Part shown: positions 47,901 through 54,029 of the stretch, one piece after another
How positions within the stretch are numbered: the stretch's first letter is position 1
How the letters are laid out: each line of letters starts with the position of its first letter
Assembly (NCBI RefSeq): GCF_003966895.1
Contig: NZ_AP018449.1
Coordinates: 4,543,501 to 4,607,500, forward strand
Source of the DNA: Methylomusa anaerophila
GTDB lineage: Bacteria > Bacillota > Negativicutes > Sporomusales > Sporomusaceae
Length of the DNA: 64,000 nt
Reading direction: 5' to 3'
Program-made: the position numbers and the translations under genes
The notes under the pieces: model-generated
The model's database searches: none
The model's input: only the letters and a program-made list of their open reading frames with translations
What the model was told of the DNA's origin: nothing

Positions 47901-50900
47901 ACTGCCGCGCGGGCCATTTCCAGACAGGCTGCCGCCGGCAATACCGGCTGGCCGTGAATCATATGATCCGCCAGGAAAAACTCCCGACCGGTAAAGATTG
48001 AACTGAACTGTTGCCCGGATAAATCGGAAGTGTTTTGCTGCAGCAAGGGGTGAATGAAACCTGTTCCTGCCGGACTGTTAGACCGGGCAGCGTCAATTGC
48101 CGGCAGCCAATAGCGGATCCTGGCAAAGGGATAAGACGGTAAGTTAATGCGCCGGGGCGTTGCCTGCGTATAGAACAGGTTCCAATCGACTGCGCCGCCT
48201 TGAACCCAATATTGCGCAACTTTATTGAGCTTACTTTTGGCGATCCAGCTGCTCACCAGCTGCTGGAAATCTTCGTCGTTTCCTAATAAAGCCACCAAAT
48301 TTTTGCCTTGCTTGATATGACCGTGCCAACAATCGCTAATGTCTCCCTTGTTTTGTATAAATGCCGCCAGTTTTTGCTTCAATTCGGAAATTCCCCTGAC
48401 CAAAAAAACAAGCCGTTCTTCCAGTGCTGCCCGTCCCACTTGTAAGGTATAAGCCAAGTCCCACAAATTAATTTCTTGAGACTGTTCAAAAAGCGCATCT
48501 GCGTCGTTGGTGCTCCGGTTGCTTGCTTGCGTACAAACCCCGTACGCGGCGCGGCGTAATCCTCGCAGCCGCCTAGCATCTGCATCTTTTTGAACAGTCT
48601 CTTCTTGGTCCAGGAAATCCCGGCTTGGTTCTTCAGTCATAGATTTGCTTAAAAAACTATGAAGCTGCTGGGCATATGTCCGCAAACCGGCTTGGGTTTT
48701 TGCGGCTATAGGTATAATGGCTGTATCGGTGTTTTCCGGCCGGAACGGCATTTGCCGCCGGGCACTGTCAGGAATATATTCCTCGATGACTACATGGGCG
48801 TTGGCGCCGCCGAGGCCAAAGGAACTGATCCCCGCCCGGCGGGGAATATCATGTCCCGCTGCATCCTTTAGTCTTTTCCATTCCCGGGTTTGTTCCACGA
48901 CGAAAAACGGACTGTTTTGCAAGGAAATATAAGGGTTAAGTTTCTTAAAATGAAGGATAGCGGGAAGAGTCCCATACTTCATGGAAAACAGCACTTTAAT
49001 AAGGCCGGCTATGCCTGATGCCGATTCACAATGGCCAATATTGGTTTTGGCTGTTCCCAGCCCGCAGAAAGCATGGGGAAGATCCGGATTGAGCTCTTGA
49101 AACGCCTCCTGCAGCGCCTGTATCTCAATGGGATCGCCTAAAGGCGTACCGGTGCCGTGAGCTTCTATATAACCGACGGTTTCAACCGGCAGGCCGGCCT
49201 TTTGATAAGCTGCTTTAATCAGCTCCTTTTGGGCATTGAGGTTTGGCGCCCGCAGTGAGTTGGACTGCCCGTCATGATTGATAACAGCCCCTTTTATAAT
49301 GCCATAAATAGTATCCCTGTCCGCGATAGCCTGACGATATGGTTTGAGCACCACGGCGCCATAGCCTTCCCCCCGGACAAATCCGTCCGCCTGTTCATCA
49401 AAAGTCTTACAGCGCCCGTTGGGGGACAACATGCCGGCTTTGCTACAGGCGCGATACACGCGGGATGCCAGGATAAGATTAATCCCCCCGGCAATGGCCA
49501 TACTGCTTTCGCCCCGATAAATTGATTCCACGGCATGGTGAATTGCCACCAGAGAACTGGAACAGGCAGTATTGACCACTTCGCTGGGACCACGGAAATT
49601 GAACCAGCGGGAAATCCGGTGGGCTATCATGCTCATATGAAGACCTGAATCCAGATAAGCGCCGTATGTTTCCACGAGCCCAGGCTGCCGGGAAACCAGT
49701 TCGGCATAATCGCAATTATGCGCACCTATATACAGGCCAATGTCTTTACCGGCTAATTGGTAAGGGTTGTAGCCGCTATTTTCGATAACGCCCCAAACAA
49801 GTTCCAAAACCTTTCGCTGCTGAGGGTCCATACTCTCAGCTTCCAGGGGCGATATGCCGAAAAAGGGAGCATCGAATGCCTCAACCTCTTCAATAAATCC
49901 ACCCCACGGCGGGAAAAAATCCTGGGAACCGCCGTCAGTATTCTGGCAATCTGCTATAATTTGCGGCCGACTGGCGCCGATAGCAGTTATACAATCTTTT
50001 TGCCGCACAAGATTTTCCCAAAAACTCTCCAACCCGTCAGCTCCGCCGGGAAGATTATAATGTATGCCAATTATAGCAATGCTTTCCTGACCGTCATTAT
50101 CATTATCTTTGTCATTATCTTTGGCATAATCATTATCTTTGGTGAAATTTAAGCCTGTTTCGGTTTGGGATTTTTCCGGGTTAATCCCTTGCATTGGCCG
50201 TCCCGCTACTTGTGTGGAAATATATTCCGCCAGTTCTGCAAAACTGCGGTATTTGAACAGCGCAACCGGGGCGAATTCAATGACAAAAACATTTTCAATT
50301 CCCCGGGAAATCTGTACATATTGGATTGAATCCAGCCCCAATTCGCTAAATGTCGCTACTTCTTCCAGTCTGGCAGGATCAGCATTAAGCACCGGAAGAA
50401 AAACATGTTTTTTTAAGGTCTCCATAATTTCACGATTTAGCTGGGGCGACGGAACCTGGACTTTAGGCAGGTCCCGGGTCTTAGGCTGTGCGCCGCCGGC
50501 TCCCTGTTGATATTTGTAAAGAACAGGCAGCTCTTGCTTAATGTATAAATTGTGGCATAGTTTCCTTTGAACTTTACCGCTGCCGGTCTTAGGAACAATG
50601 CCTTTGTTAACAAAAGCAATTTCATATACTTCAATTGCATGAGTTTCCGATACAGCGGCAATTATTTTGCCGATTAATTTTTTATATGGGGTTTCTTTTT
50701 CATTTTCAAATTCATTTTCCTTTTCTTGGGCTGATGCTTCGACTTCCTGGACCACAACCACTTTTTCCTGCTCATTAACTTCACAGGCAAAAACCGCCAG
50801 CGGCAAGGAAAGTTCAGGGATATTTTTTTTAATCGTCCATTCAATATCCACCGGATAATGATTTTTGCCATGAATGATGATTACTTCTTTCTCCCGGCCA

Positions 50901-52249
50901 ACAATATACAGCTGGTTGTCTTCGATGAAGCCAAGATCGCCGGTACGCAAGAATTCTCCTTCACCGGTATTGCTAAGGACTGCGGCGAAAGTGCTTGCCG
51001 TTTCTTCCGGCCGGTTCACATACCCTCTGCCTACTGAAGGTGATTTAACCCAAATTTCACCGATTTCACCCGGGACGCAAGGCATGCGGGTTTCCGGCTG
51101 GACAATGAGTATTTGGACAGTCTCGCTGATTTCCCCGCAGCTAACCACGGATTTGCTTTTATTGGTCTGATTAGTCAGTTTGATTTTCTTCTCGCTCAGG
51201 GCGGCAGGATCTAAAGAGAGAAATTTCAAAGGCTGATTGGGCTTGCTGGCGGCGATGGAACCTGTTTCCGACGAGCCATATTCAGCGCAAAAAATATTTT
51301 TCTTCAGGCCCAAACCCTGGAATTTGGCTGTAAAGCTTTCAACAGTTTCTTTGCGAAGCGGCTCGCCGCCGCAGATTATCGCTTGGAGAGAGCGGAAAGA
51401 GCATTCTTTTAAAGCAGTTGTATCAATTAACGAACAGCAGTAATCAAAGGCGAAGTTAGGCGCGCCTGTATGGGTTGCCTGATACTTATCAATGGTCTTC
51501 AACCATTCTTCCGGGTCTTTAATAAAGCACTTCGGCGGCATAATTACACTGGCGGCGCCTGTTAAGAGAGGACTTAACAGATTAAAGCACAGCCCGAAAC
51601 TGTGAAATTGCGGCATCCAGGTAACAATACGGCTGTCCCGGTTTATTTCCCAGCGGGTTGCCCCTATCAACGCCTGCGACAACAAGTTGCCATGACTGAG
51701 CATAACCCCTTTGGGCTGGGATGTGGAACCGGAAGTATAAAGTATCATGCCAATGTCGGAGGTTGCTTGCGGTCTTGCTGCCCTGCTATCGGCGTCATCA
51801 GAAGGCAGTTCGTCAATGTTCAGTAGGGGAATTTGCGTGACTACCTGTTGCGTTGTAAGAAATTCTTTTAACTTAGTATCGGTTATAACGCACGCCGCTT
51901 GTGAGTCGACAAGAATGGCGCAGATTTTGGCTAAGACCTGCTCCTGATCGGACACATCCGTAAGCGGGATCGGTACGGCAACAACATTGGCGTACCAACA
52001 TGCCAATAAACTATAAATATAGTCCAGCCCTTGGGGGAAAAGAAGTAAGGTTTTTTCCTGCGGAGCTAATTTTTGCTGCAGCATACTGCCGAGAATTTTT
52101 GTTTTATTGACAAGAGCCTTTACTGTAAGAAAATCGGAAAGTTCCTTTTCTTGCTGAAAGGTAAACAGCCTTTTTTCCGGTAATTGTTCATGCAGTTTAA
52201 AAAGTTGGGCAAGTAGAAGAGCACCTTTATGATCAATTTGTCGTTTCAT
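38996..52249 (-). CDS. loading subunit of trans-AT PKS, FAAL-ACP-KS1-DH-KR-ACP-KS2-DH-KR-ACP-KS3(0)
   Basis: 4417 aa from ATG 52249, 8 bases after AAGGGGGAG; the frame stays open 22 codons upstream but that extension overlaps the previous gene and lacks a ribosome site. Domains: fatty-acyl-AMP-ligase-type adenylation domain 1-580 (YTSGSTSQPKG near 173; REKEVIIIHGKNHYPVDIE near 450-470, the FAAL signature); ACP Ser641; KS1 723-1153 (Cys896); DH 1400-1690 (His1429, DAAVQ); KR 1700-2090; ACP Ser2182; KS2 2275-2720 (Cys2453); DH 2905-3190 (His2936); KR 3200-3590; ACP Ser3690; KS3 3786-4217 with Cys about 3956 but ESAANGS where EAHGTGT is expected, so non-elongating. The C-terminus ends in a short amphipathic motif (RIAKGELSEDEFKD). 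The FAAL should activate a carboxylic acid as its adenylate and load the adjacent ACP, making this the chain-starting subunit. The DNA of the FAAL part is visibly more AT-rich than the DH-KR modules. Confidence 0.96.
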   Translation of the reverse strand: MKRQIDHKGALLLAQLFKLHEQLPEKRLFTFQQEKELSDFLTVKALVNKTKILGSMLQQKLAPQEKTLLLFPQGLDYIYSLLACWYANVVAVPIPLTDVSDQEQVLAKICAILVDSQAACVITDTKLKEFLTTQQVVTQIPLLNIDELPSDDADSRAARPQATSDIGMILYTSGSTSQPKGVMLSHGNLLSQALIGATRWEINRDSRIVTWMPQFHSFGLCFNLLSPLLTGAASVIMPPKCFIKDPEEWLKTIDKYQATHTGAPNFAFDYCCSLIDTTALKECSFRSLQAIICGGEPLRKETVESFTAKFQGLGLKKNIFCAEYGSSETGSIAASKPNQPLKFLSLDPAALSEKKIKLTNQTNKSKSVVSCGEISETVQILIVQPETRMPCVPGEIGEIWVKSPSVGRGYVNRPEETASTFAAVLSNTGEGEFLRTGDLGFIEDNQLYIVGREKEVIIIHGKNHYPVDIEWTIKKNIPELSLPLAVFACEVNEQEKVVVVQEVEASAQEKENEFENEKETPYKKLIGKIIAAVSETHAIEVYEIAFVNKGIVPKTGSGKVQRKLCHNLYIKQELPVLYKYQQGAGGAQPKTRDLPKVQVPSPQLNREIMETLKKHVFLPVLNADPARLEEVATFSELGLDSIQYVQISRGIENVFVIEFAPVALFKYRSFAELAEYISTQVAGRPMQGINPEKSQTETGLNFTKDNDYAKDNDKDNDNDGQESIAIIGIHYNLPGGADGLESFWENLVRQKDCITAIGASRPQIIADCQNTDGGSQDFFPPWGGFIEEVEAFDAPFFGISPLEAESMDPQQRKVLELVWGVIENSGYNPYQLAGKDIGLYIGAHNCDYAELVSRQPGLVETYGAYLDSGLHMSMIAHRISRWFNFRGPSEVVNTACSSSLVAIHHAVESIYRGESSMAIAGGINLILASRVYRACSKAGMLSPNGRCKTFDEQADGFVRGEGYGAVVLKPYRQAIADRDTIYGIIKGAVINHDGQSNSLRAPNLNAQKELIKAAYQKAGLPVETVGYIEAHGTGTPLGDPIEIQALQEAFQELNPDLPHAFCGLGTAKTNIGHCESASGIAGLIKVLFSMKYGTLPAILHFKKLNPYISLQNSPFFVVEQTREWKRLKDAAGHDIPRRAGISSFGLGGANAHVVIEEYIPDSARRQMPFRPENTDTAIIPIAAKTQAGLRTYAQQLHSFLSKSMTEEPSRDFLDQEETVQKDADARRLRGLRRAAYGVCTQASNRSTNDADALFEQSQEINLWDLAYTLQVGRAALEERLVFLVRGISELKQKLAAFIQNKGDISDCWHGHIKQGKNLVALLGNDEDFQQLVSSWIAKSKLNKVAQYWVQGGAVDWNLFYTQATPRRINLPSYPFARIRYWLPAIDAARSNSPAGTGFIHPLLQQNTSDLSGQQFSSIFTGREFFLADHMIHGQPVLPAAACLEMARAAVAQVAARYLRDKTGICLKNIIWANPIKAAVQPVRVHIGLCLDDADNGEIAYEIYSEGPGNGEQIVHSQGSAALRVVADIPALDIKAVQAECSRSTLTAAQCYQAYKKIGIDYGPGHQGIETVYAGAGQVLAKLGLPACVSATQNQFILHPSIVDAAVQAAISFMLFAGDAGSTAGRPVFPLELQELEIFGSCAAAMWAVLRGSDDSAAGGQVRKLNIDLCDAQGNVCIRMKGFSLRVLAGEADAVETPAAYGALMLQSDWKEQDIPPADPAPEYEQHLAILCEPAAAAGESIGPDMNRVRCLVLTSEQDSLAERFRNYAARTLAEIQTIFQGKPKGKLLVQIVVSTQAEQHLFAGLAGLLKTAQIENPKLSGQLIEVEAGENSARITEILQENSRNPWDHHIRYQGGKRYVAGWRGTEVSPAAANPPWKDRGVYLITGGAGGLGRIFAGEIARKVKDATLILTGRSALTADKQAELEQLAALGARIEYKQVDVTQQQAVHSLIRHIEDSYGSLQGIIHSAGIIKDNFILKKTQAELEEVLAPKVAGLVHLDEASKHLPLDFFVSFSSIAGSIGNVGQADYAAANAFMDAYARYRSQLAAANQRHGQTLSINWPLWQEGGMRIDEESQKTIRKNTGMIAMQTATGISAFYQALAAGKEQVMVVEGDVPRMQDYLLTVSPQADADTEEAAAVQAEPWLLREKTLHQLKVLFSEISKMNVAGIDPEEPLESYGIDSIMITRLNQKLDGIFGELSKTLFYEYQTLSALAEYFTADYPQKCLQWTGLNNQVRPMPAKPILSPAADELPAPAGLKTRRQLSRGFTAPTADRSAYEPVAIIGMSGRYPQAKKLTDYWENLKAGRDCITEIPPERWSLDGFYHPDPQEAAVQGKSYSKWGGFVEGFAEFDPLFFSISPREVINMDPQERLFLESCWEVLEDAGYTREQLGAQYNRRVGVFAGITKTGFDLYGPDLWKEGEQVYPRTSFGSVANRISYLLNLQGPSMPIDTMCSASLTAIHEACEHLYRGECEMAIAGGVNLYLHPANYVDLCNHHMLSEDGKCKSFGLGGNGFVPGEGVGAVLLKSLSRAVADGDHIYAVIRGTSINHGGKTNGYTVPNPVAQGDLIRAALDKAGVNARAVSYIEAHGTGTALGDPIEIAGLSQAFQKDTQDTGFCAIGSVKSNIGHLEAAAGIAGVTKIVLQMQNQAIAPSLHAQELNPNINFVKTPFAVQQELAPWKRPVATVNGRTQEYPRIAGISSFGAGGSNAHVVLEEYIPPSQERHITAITPQNPAIIVLSAKDEAGLKLQVQQLLAVLPHFAAGELRDVAYTLQVGREAMEERLAVTAGSIQELAEKLQNFAAGRDGIKDLYRGQAKQNKETLAVFTADEDMAKIIDVWIAKGKYAKLLDLWVKGLVFDWNKLYGDTKPRRVSLPTYPFARERYWLPATQAKPGGRPAAIPALSGAIHPLLQQNTSDFAEQRFTSTFTGQEFFLADHVIKGQPVLPGVAYLEMARAAVAQATGVRPDEKSRFRLRNIIWARPIAAGGKAVEVHIGLHPEEDRIAYEIYSRSGEAGDGPIVHSQGSAVLSPVAEAPAADLPALQAQCSQRIFSPDQCYEAFQAMGIDYGPAHRGIERVYVGSGQVLAKLSLPLAVAATRDQFVLHPSLMDSALQASIGLMMSAGDTTPSGGMAALKPVLPFALQEIEIFSNCPAAMWALIRYGDGGQDGDKVQKLDIDLYDAEGNICVRMKGLSSRVLEGEASSAKAAAPRGTLILRPDWREQASAREAAALDYVQQVAMLCEPDEISREIMATPLNGVRCLLLESKHESMEERFQDYAAQAFEEIQNILKAKPAGQVLVQIVLRNQEEQQLFTGLAGLLKTARLENPKLTGQLIEIEPAEDAAGIINKLRENSLNPMDDHVRYQAGQRLVAVLSEIETPPEAIKVPWKDRGVYLITGGAGGLGLIFAEEIARQVRDATLILTGRSSLDAGKQGRIKELESLGARIAYKQVDVTREQAVAGLIQSIRDDFGGINGIIHSAGVIKDNFIIKKTKDELLAVLAPKVTGLVRLDQASQHLPLDFFIFFSSGAGVLGNPGQADYAAANAFMDAYARYRSSLAAAQQRHGRTLSINWPLWQEGGMHVDAQTEKMMEQSTGMMAMQTATGIKALYQSIAFDQEQVMVMEGNVTQLRRSLVFGSAPREITTRQEKAGLPGDSLKVQTLNFVKQTLANEIKLSPDRIQIDTPFEKYGVDSIVQMNLIREMEKVTGELSKTLLFEHTNIQELVEYLVKNHAGRLKELTAPESDGDLKQGTTALPALPATAPSSLPKKNRFTGLPRPEQTLTKQAAADIAIIGISGRYPLSNTLAELWEHLIAGHNCITEAPPDRWRVSLTKALAPDRLQHLYKRHYGGFLDPINRFDHHLFDIAQEQVLEFSPELRLFLEIVWETFEDAGYTRAWLQELQTGYHSGIGVFVGTMYSQYSWTIPSLEQAVLSSNVTDWQIANRTSHFFNLTGPSIAVNSACSGSLTAIHLACESLKQQSCSMAIAGGINLTLDPAKFFGLQQIKFLGSGNQNKSFGTGDGYIPGEGVGAVLLKPLPLAIKDGDHVHGVIKSSFVNHSGGRQVYTAPDPKQQAQLIAESIRRAGIDPETIGYVESAANGSDLGDPIEVIALNNAFKQYTDRQQFCALGSVKSNLGHLEAASGISQLSKVILQLKHKTLAPTIHASPQNPNIKLDHTAFYLQKETRPWQQLSDPRTGGKLPRRSLINSFGAGGAYANLIVEEFMAETPATGASISSPQEYLIIFSARTEWSLMKYTEKLQEFLRKNSAVAIADIAQKLQKVNHNLEHRVAIIASSGRDLSEKLSILQKSGASLTDAGIYLSASMNFAADDAEALVIQQALAKQELRQLAQYWAAGAVIDFRRLNENTGTPGIDLPKYAFEHNIKFDFNKEAVNFDAEFFQILLDRIAKGELSEDEFKDAMM
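43170..46440. repeat. KS2-centred module block, copy of 1030-4300
   Basis: Partner of the block in the left-most PKS gene. In a sampled 60-base stretch around the active-site Cys I see roughly 85 percent identity. Limits are approximate and judged by eye. Confidence 0.6.
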
Positions 52250-52475
52250 ATATATTCTCCCCCTTAAAAAAAGTAACAGGGAATTTTTCGATTTTATTAA
52301 CTCTAATGGTTTCACCGGTGTAAAGTCTAAGGAGATGGGTAACAGTACCGTCTGTGGTCAAAAGAATTTTTTGAAATAAGCTTAAGGATCTGCTTTGAAC
52401 AATAAATTCATCCCTTGGCGTACCAATTATTGAATTTTTTCTGGCGCTGTCCGCAATTAGAAATCCTTCTTGCAT
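52233..52475 (-). CDS. chorismate-lyase-family (DUF98/Rv2949c-like) N-terminal fragment
   Basis: 80 aa with its own ribosome site (GGGAGG, 9 bases before ATG 52475). The stretch LLTTDGTVTHLLRLYTGE resembles the N-terminal part of the chorismate pyruvate-lyase family that includes mycobacterial Rv2949c, which makes 4-hydroxybenzoate. Family members are usually about 170-200 aa; this one stops after 80, so the C-terminal half with the rest of the active site is absent. The stop lies 17 bp inside the PKS gene, whose ribosome site is within this ORF, so translation is probably coupled. No continuation is possible in another frame because the intact FAAL begins at once. It may be a decayed starter-unit gene, or a small protein kept for another role. 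Family assignment rests on a short motif. Confidence 0.6.
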   Translation of the reverse strand: MQEGFLIADSARKNSIIGTPRDEFIVQSRSLSLFQKILLTTDGTVTHLLRLYTGETIRVNKIEKFPVTFFKGENIYETTN

Positions 52476-52507
52476 TACGCCATCCCTCCCGTAAAAGATT
52501 TCTATCT

Positions 52508-52560
52508 TCTATCTATTATCTATTATCTATTATCTATGGATATCTATGGATATCTATGGA
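52508..52560. repeat. short tandem repeats (tctatta-type, then tatctatgga x3)
   Basis: Several copies of a 7-8 base unit (tctatta/tatctat) run directly into three copies of the 10-mer tatctatgga. They lie in the 5' leader of the fragment ORF and the PKS operon. Such tracts vary in length by slippage; whether this alters expression is unknown. Confidence 0.8.
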
Positions 52561-52561
52561 A

Positions 52562-52662
52562 CGCATTAAAAAATTGAAATTATATCCGGGTATTAGGAGA
52601 AGTTTCGAAGCTGTTGCTTAGCTCAGCTTTTCCTAATACCCGGATGTCAATTCTTTAATGCG
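52562..52662. repeat. 101-bp imperfect inverted repeat
   Basis: Left arm 52562-52603 and right arm 52625-52662 pair over cgcattaaa, aattga and a 15-base core atccgggtattagga. A smaller aagctg/cagctt pair lies inside. The left arm holds extra unpaired bases that include a TATAAT on the minus strand. There is no T-run after it on the minus strand typical of a terminator, so an operator or structured leader is as likely. Confidence 0.75.
52579..52584 (-). promoter_or_regulatory. possible -10 element TATAAT for the PKS operon
   Basis: A perfect TATAAT lies about 104 bp upstream of ATG 52475. No acceptable -35 hexamer is found at 16-18 bp spacing, where palindrome sequence lies instead, so if used it may need an activator. 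Inference from sequence only. Confidence 0.35.
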
Positions 52663-52679
52663 GCATAGGCATATATTTT

Positions 52680-52725
52680 AGAAAACCCGGCTAGCGCCGG
52701 GCTGCTGTTATCGCTCATCCCGGCG
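52680..52725 (-). promoter_or_regulatory. attenuator-like pair of mutually exclusive hairpins
   Basis: On the minus strand CGCCGGG (52725-52719) can pair with CCCGGCG (52701-52695). The same bases can instead pair with GCCGGG (52691-52686) to give a GC-rich stem followed by TTTTCT, a terminator-like layout. The order, early arm then shared arm then terminator arm then T-run, is that of an attenuator. No known riboswitch class is recognised. Confidence 0.45.
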
Positions 52726-52734
52726 AAATAAGAT

Positions 52735-52794
52735 TTCCCGGATAAGCAGGCGGCATAAACGCTGGAGCGTGAATACCGCTGTCCGATCCGGGAA
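52735..52794. repeat. 60-bp three-part palindrome
   Basis: Three nested stems: TTCCCGGAT with ATCCGGGAA, GCGGTAT with ATGCCGC (one G-T pair), and ACGCT with AGCGT, separated by symmetric internal loops. It could be a REP-like element or part of a structured RNA leader together with the hairpins at 52680-52725. Confidence 0.65.
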
Positions 52795-52834
52795 AACTGT
52801 CCCTCCATGGGAATAAAAATTACCATTCTTGTAA

Positions 52835-52874
52835 GTAAAAATTTTTATAAAATCAGCCATTGTTTCCAACGGCT
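52835..52874 (-). terminator. Rho-independent terminator of the DUF2089-DUF4097 operon
   Basis: On the minus strand AGCCGTTG-GAAA-CAATGGCT forms an 8-bp stem (one G-T pair) with a GAAA tetraloop, followed by a T-rich stretch ending in TTTTT. It lies 41 bp after the last DUF4097 stop codon and separates that operon from the PKS operon. Confidence 0.8.
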
Positions 52875-52914
52875 TAAGTTTGTTAGAATAAATATCTGTT
52901 TTGGCAAAATTATA

Positions 52915-53835
52915 TTAAACCAACTTCTTCAGAGTTACGGAACCGGTGGAGGTTTCAATGTTTATTCTACCGCTGTCTTCGCCGCCTTCACCAAGCCTTC
53001 CCGTAATCATTGTCGGGGAAGATTGGTTCACGGTTAACGGCAGATCCTGGTAAGTAATGTTTCCGGTAGAAGTGCTTGCCTTCAGTTGGGCAACAATGTT
53101 CGGGGAAAGAAAGACTGTGATTTTGCCGTGATGGGACCTTATCTCCAAGCTGTCCCGGATAGCCGGAACCTCTACTGAGATATCGCCGTTGTTAGTGCGT
53201 GCTTCGTATAACCCGCTTATCCCGGTAATGTCAATTTTACCGTTACCGGTTACCGCTTTAACAAAACCGTTGACTTTATGGATTTTAATTTCGCCTGTGG
53301 CTGTTTTAGCGTCAACATCTCCTGACACATTCTCCCCCTGGATTTTTCCAATATTGGTTTCGATCTTAACAAAACCATTTATGCCCTGAATTTTAATTTC
53401 GCCTGTGGCTGTTTTGGCATCAACTTTTCCTGACCCATTTTCCACATTGATTTTTCCGATATTGGTTACAGCCTTAACAAAACCAGCCATTCCCTGGATT
53501 TTGATTTCACCTGTGGCTGTTTGGACATCAACATCCCCCGGCACATTCTTTACATTGATTTTTCCCTTGGAGTTTTCCACATGGGTGGCTACCACTCCTT
53601 TGGGCACTGTGATCCGTAAATTCATACTGTTAAGAGTCCGAACAACAAATTCCTTACCGGTTGCAATATCAATACTCGGCTCTTTCAGAAAAGCAGTCAG
53701 GAAATGGCCTTGAATATCTACCTCAACGAAATCACGGTCCCAACCGCTTACGTCGATATTGCCGTTTTTGTTATAAATCTTCAGAACGGTTCCCGGTTCT
53801 ACGGCAAAGGTTTTCGGGTATTCCTTATTAGGCAA
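52915..53835 (-). CDS. DUF4097-family protein lacking a membrane anchor
   Basis: About 307 aa from a TTG at 53835; the frame stays open to 53973, but the DNA before this TTG (GTGAGG box, spacing) aligns with the leader of the neighbouring paralogue whose ATG is at the same place. The protein is a right-handed beta-helix-like run of DUF4097 repeats (TATGEIKI, NIGKI, SGDVDAK, about 20 residues each). It is a tandem copy of the gene at 54030-54938, matching it closely from TFAVEPGT onward but with one more repeat and without the roughly 30-residue basic plus hydrophobic N-terminal segment. It may therefore be cytoplasmic. The family is often linked to envelope-stress operons; its biochemical role is unknown. 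Last gene before a clear terminator. Confidence 0.85.
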   Translation of the reverse strand: MPNKEYPKTFAVEPGTVLKIYNKNGNIDVSGWDRDFVEVDIQGHFLTAFLKEPSIDIATGKEFVVRTLNSMNLRITVPKGVVATHVENSKGKINVKNVPGDVDVQTATGEIKIQGMAGFVKAVTNIGKINVENGSGKVDAKTATGEIKIQGINGFVKIETNIGKIQGENVSGDVDAKTATGEIKIHKVNGFVKAVTGNGKIDITGISGLYEARTNNGDISVEVPAIRDSLEIRSHHGKITVFLSPNIVAQLKASTSTGNITYQDLPLTVNQSSPTMITGRLGEGGEDSGRINIETSTGSVTLKKLV

Positions 53836-54029
53836 ACTTATAACCCCCTCACTGGATAAATTGAAGTTTTCTTTAAGACCGCCGGCTTTCACGGCAACGG
53901 CTTTCACTCCCGCACAAATATGGTGAGCATAGCCGTTTGTTTCCCGGCGGGCTTTATCAAGTATAGCCCACAATCATACATATGCCAATATGTGAGACGG
54001 CCTTCAATAAGGTGAGAGGACAGGTTTTA

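Noticed and set aside
52250..52315. Longer N-terminus for the FAAL-PKS protein
   Set aside because: The extra 22 residues overlap the 80-aa ORF, lack a ribosome site and are not FAAL-like; ATG 52249 has a strong site.
52508..52560. CRISPR array
   Set aside because: Units are 7-10 bases with no spacers; it is a simple tandem repeat.
53836..53973. N-terminal extension of the anchorless DUF4097 protein
   Set aside because: This DNA aligns with the non-coding leader of its paralogue; it is open by chance and begins with a TTG lacking a good ribosome site.
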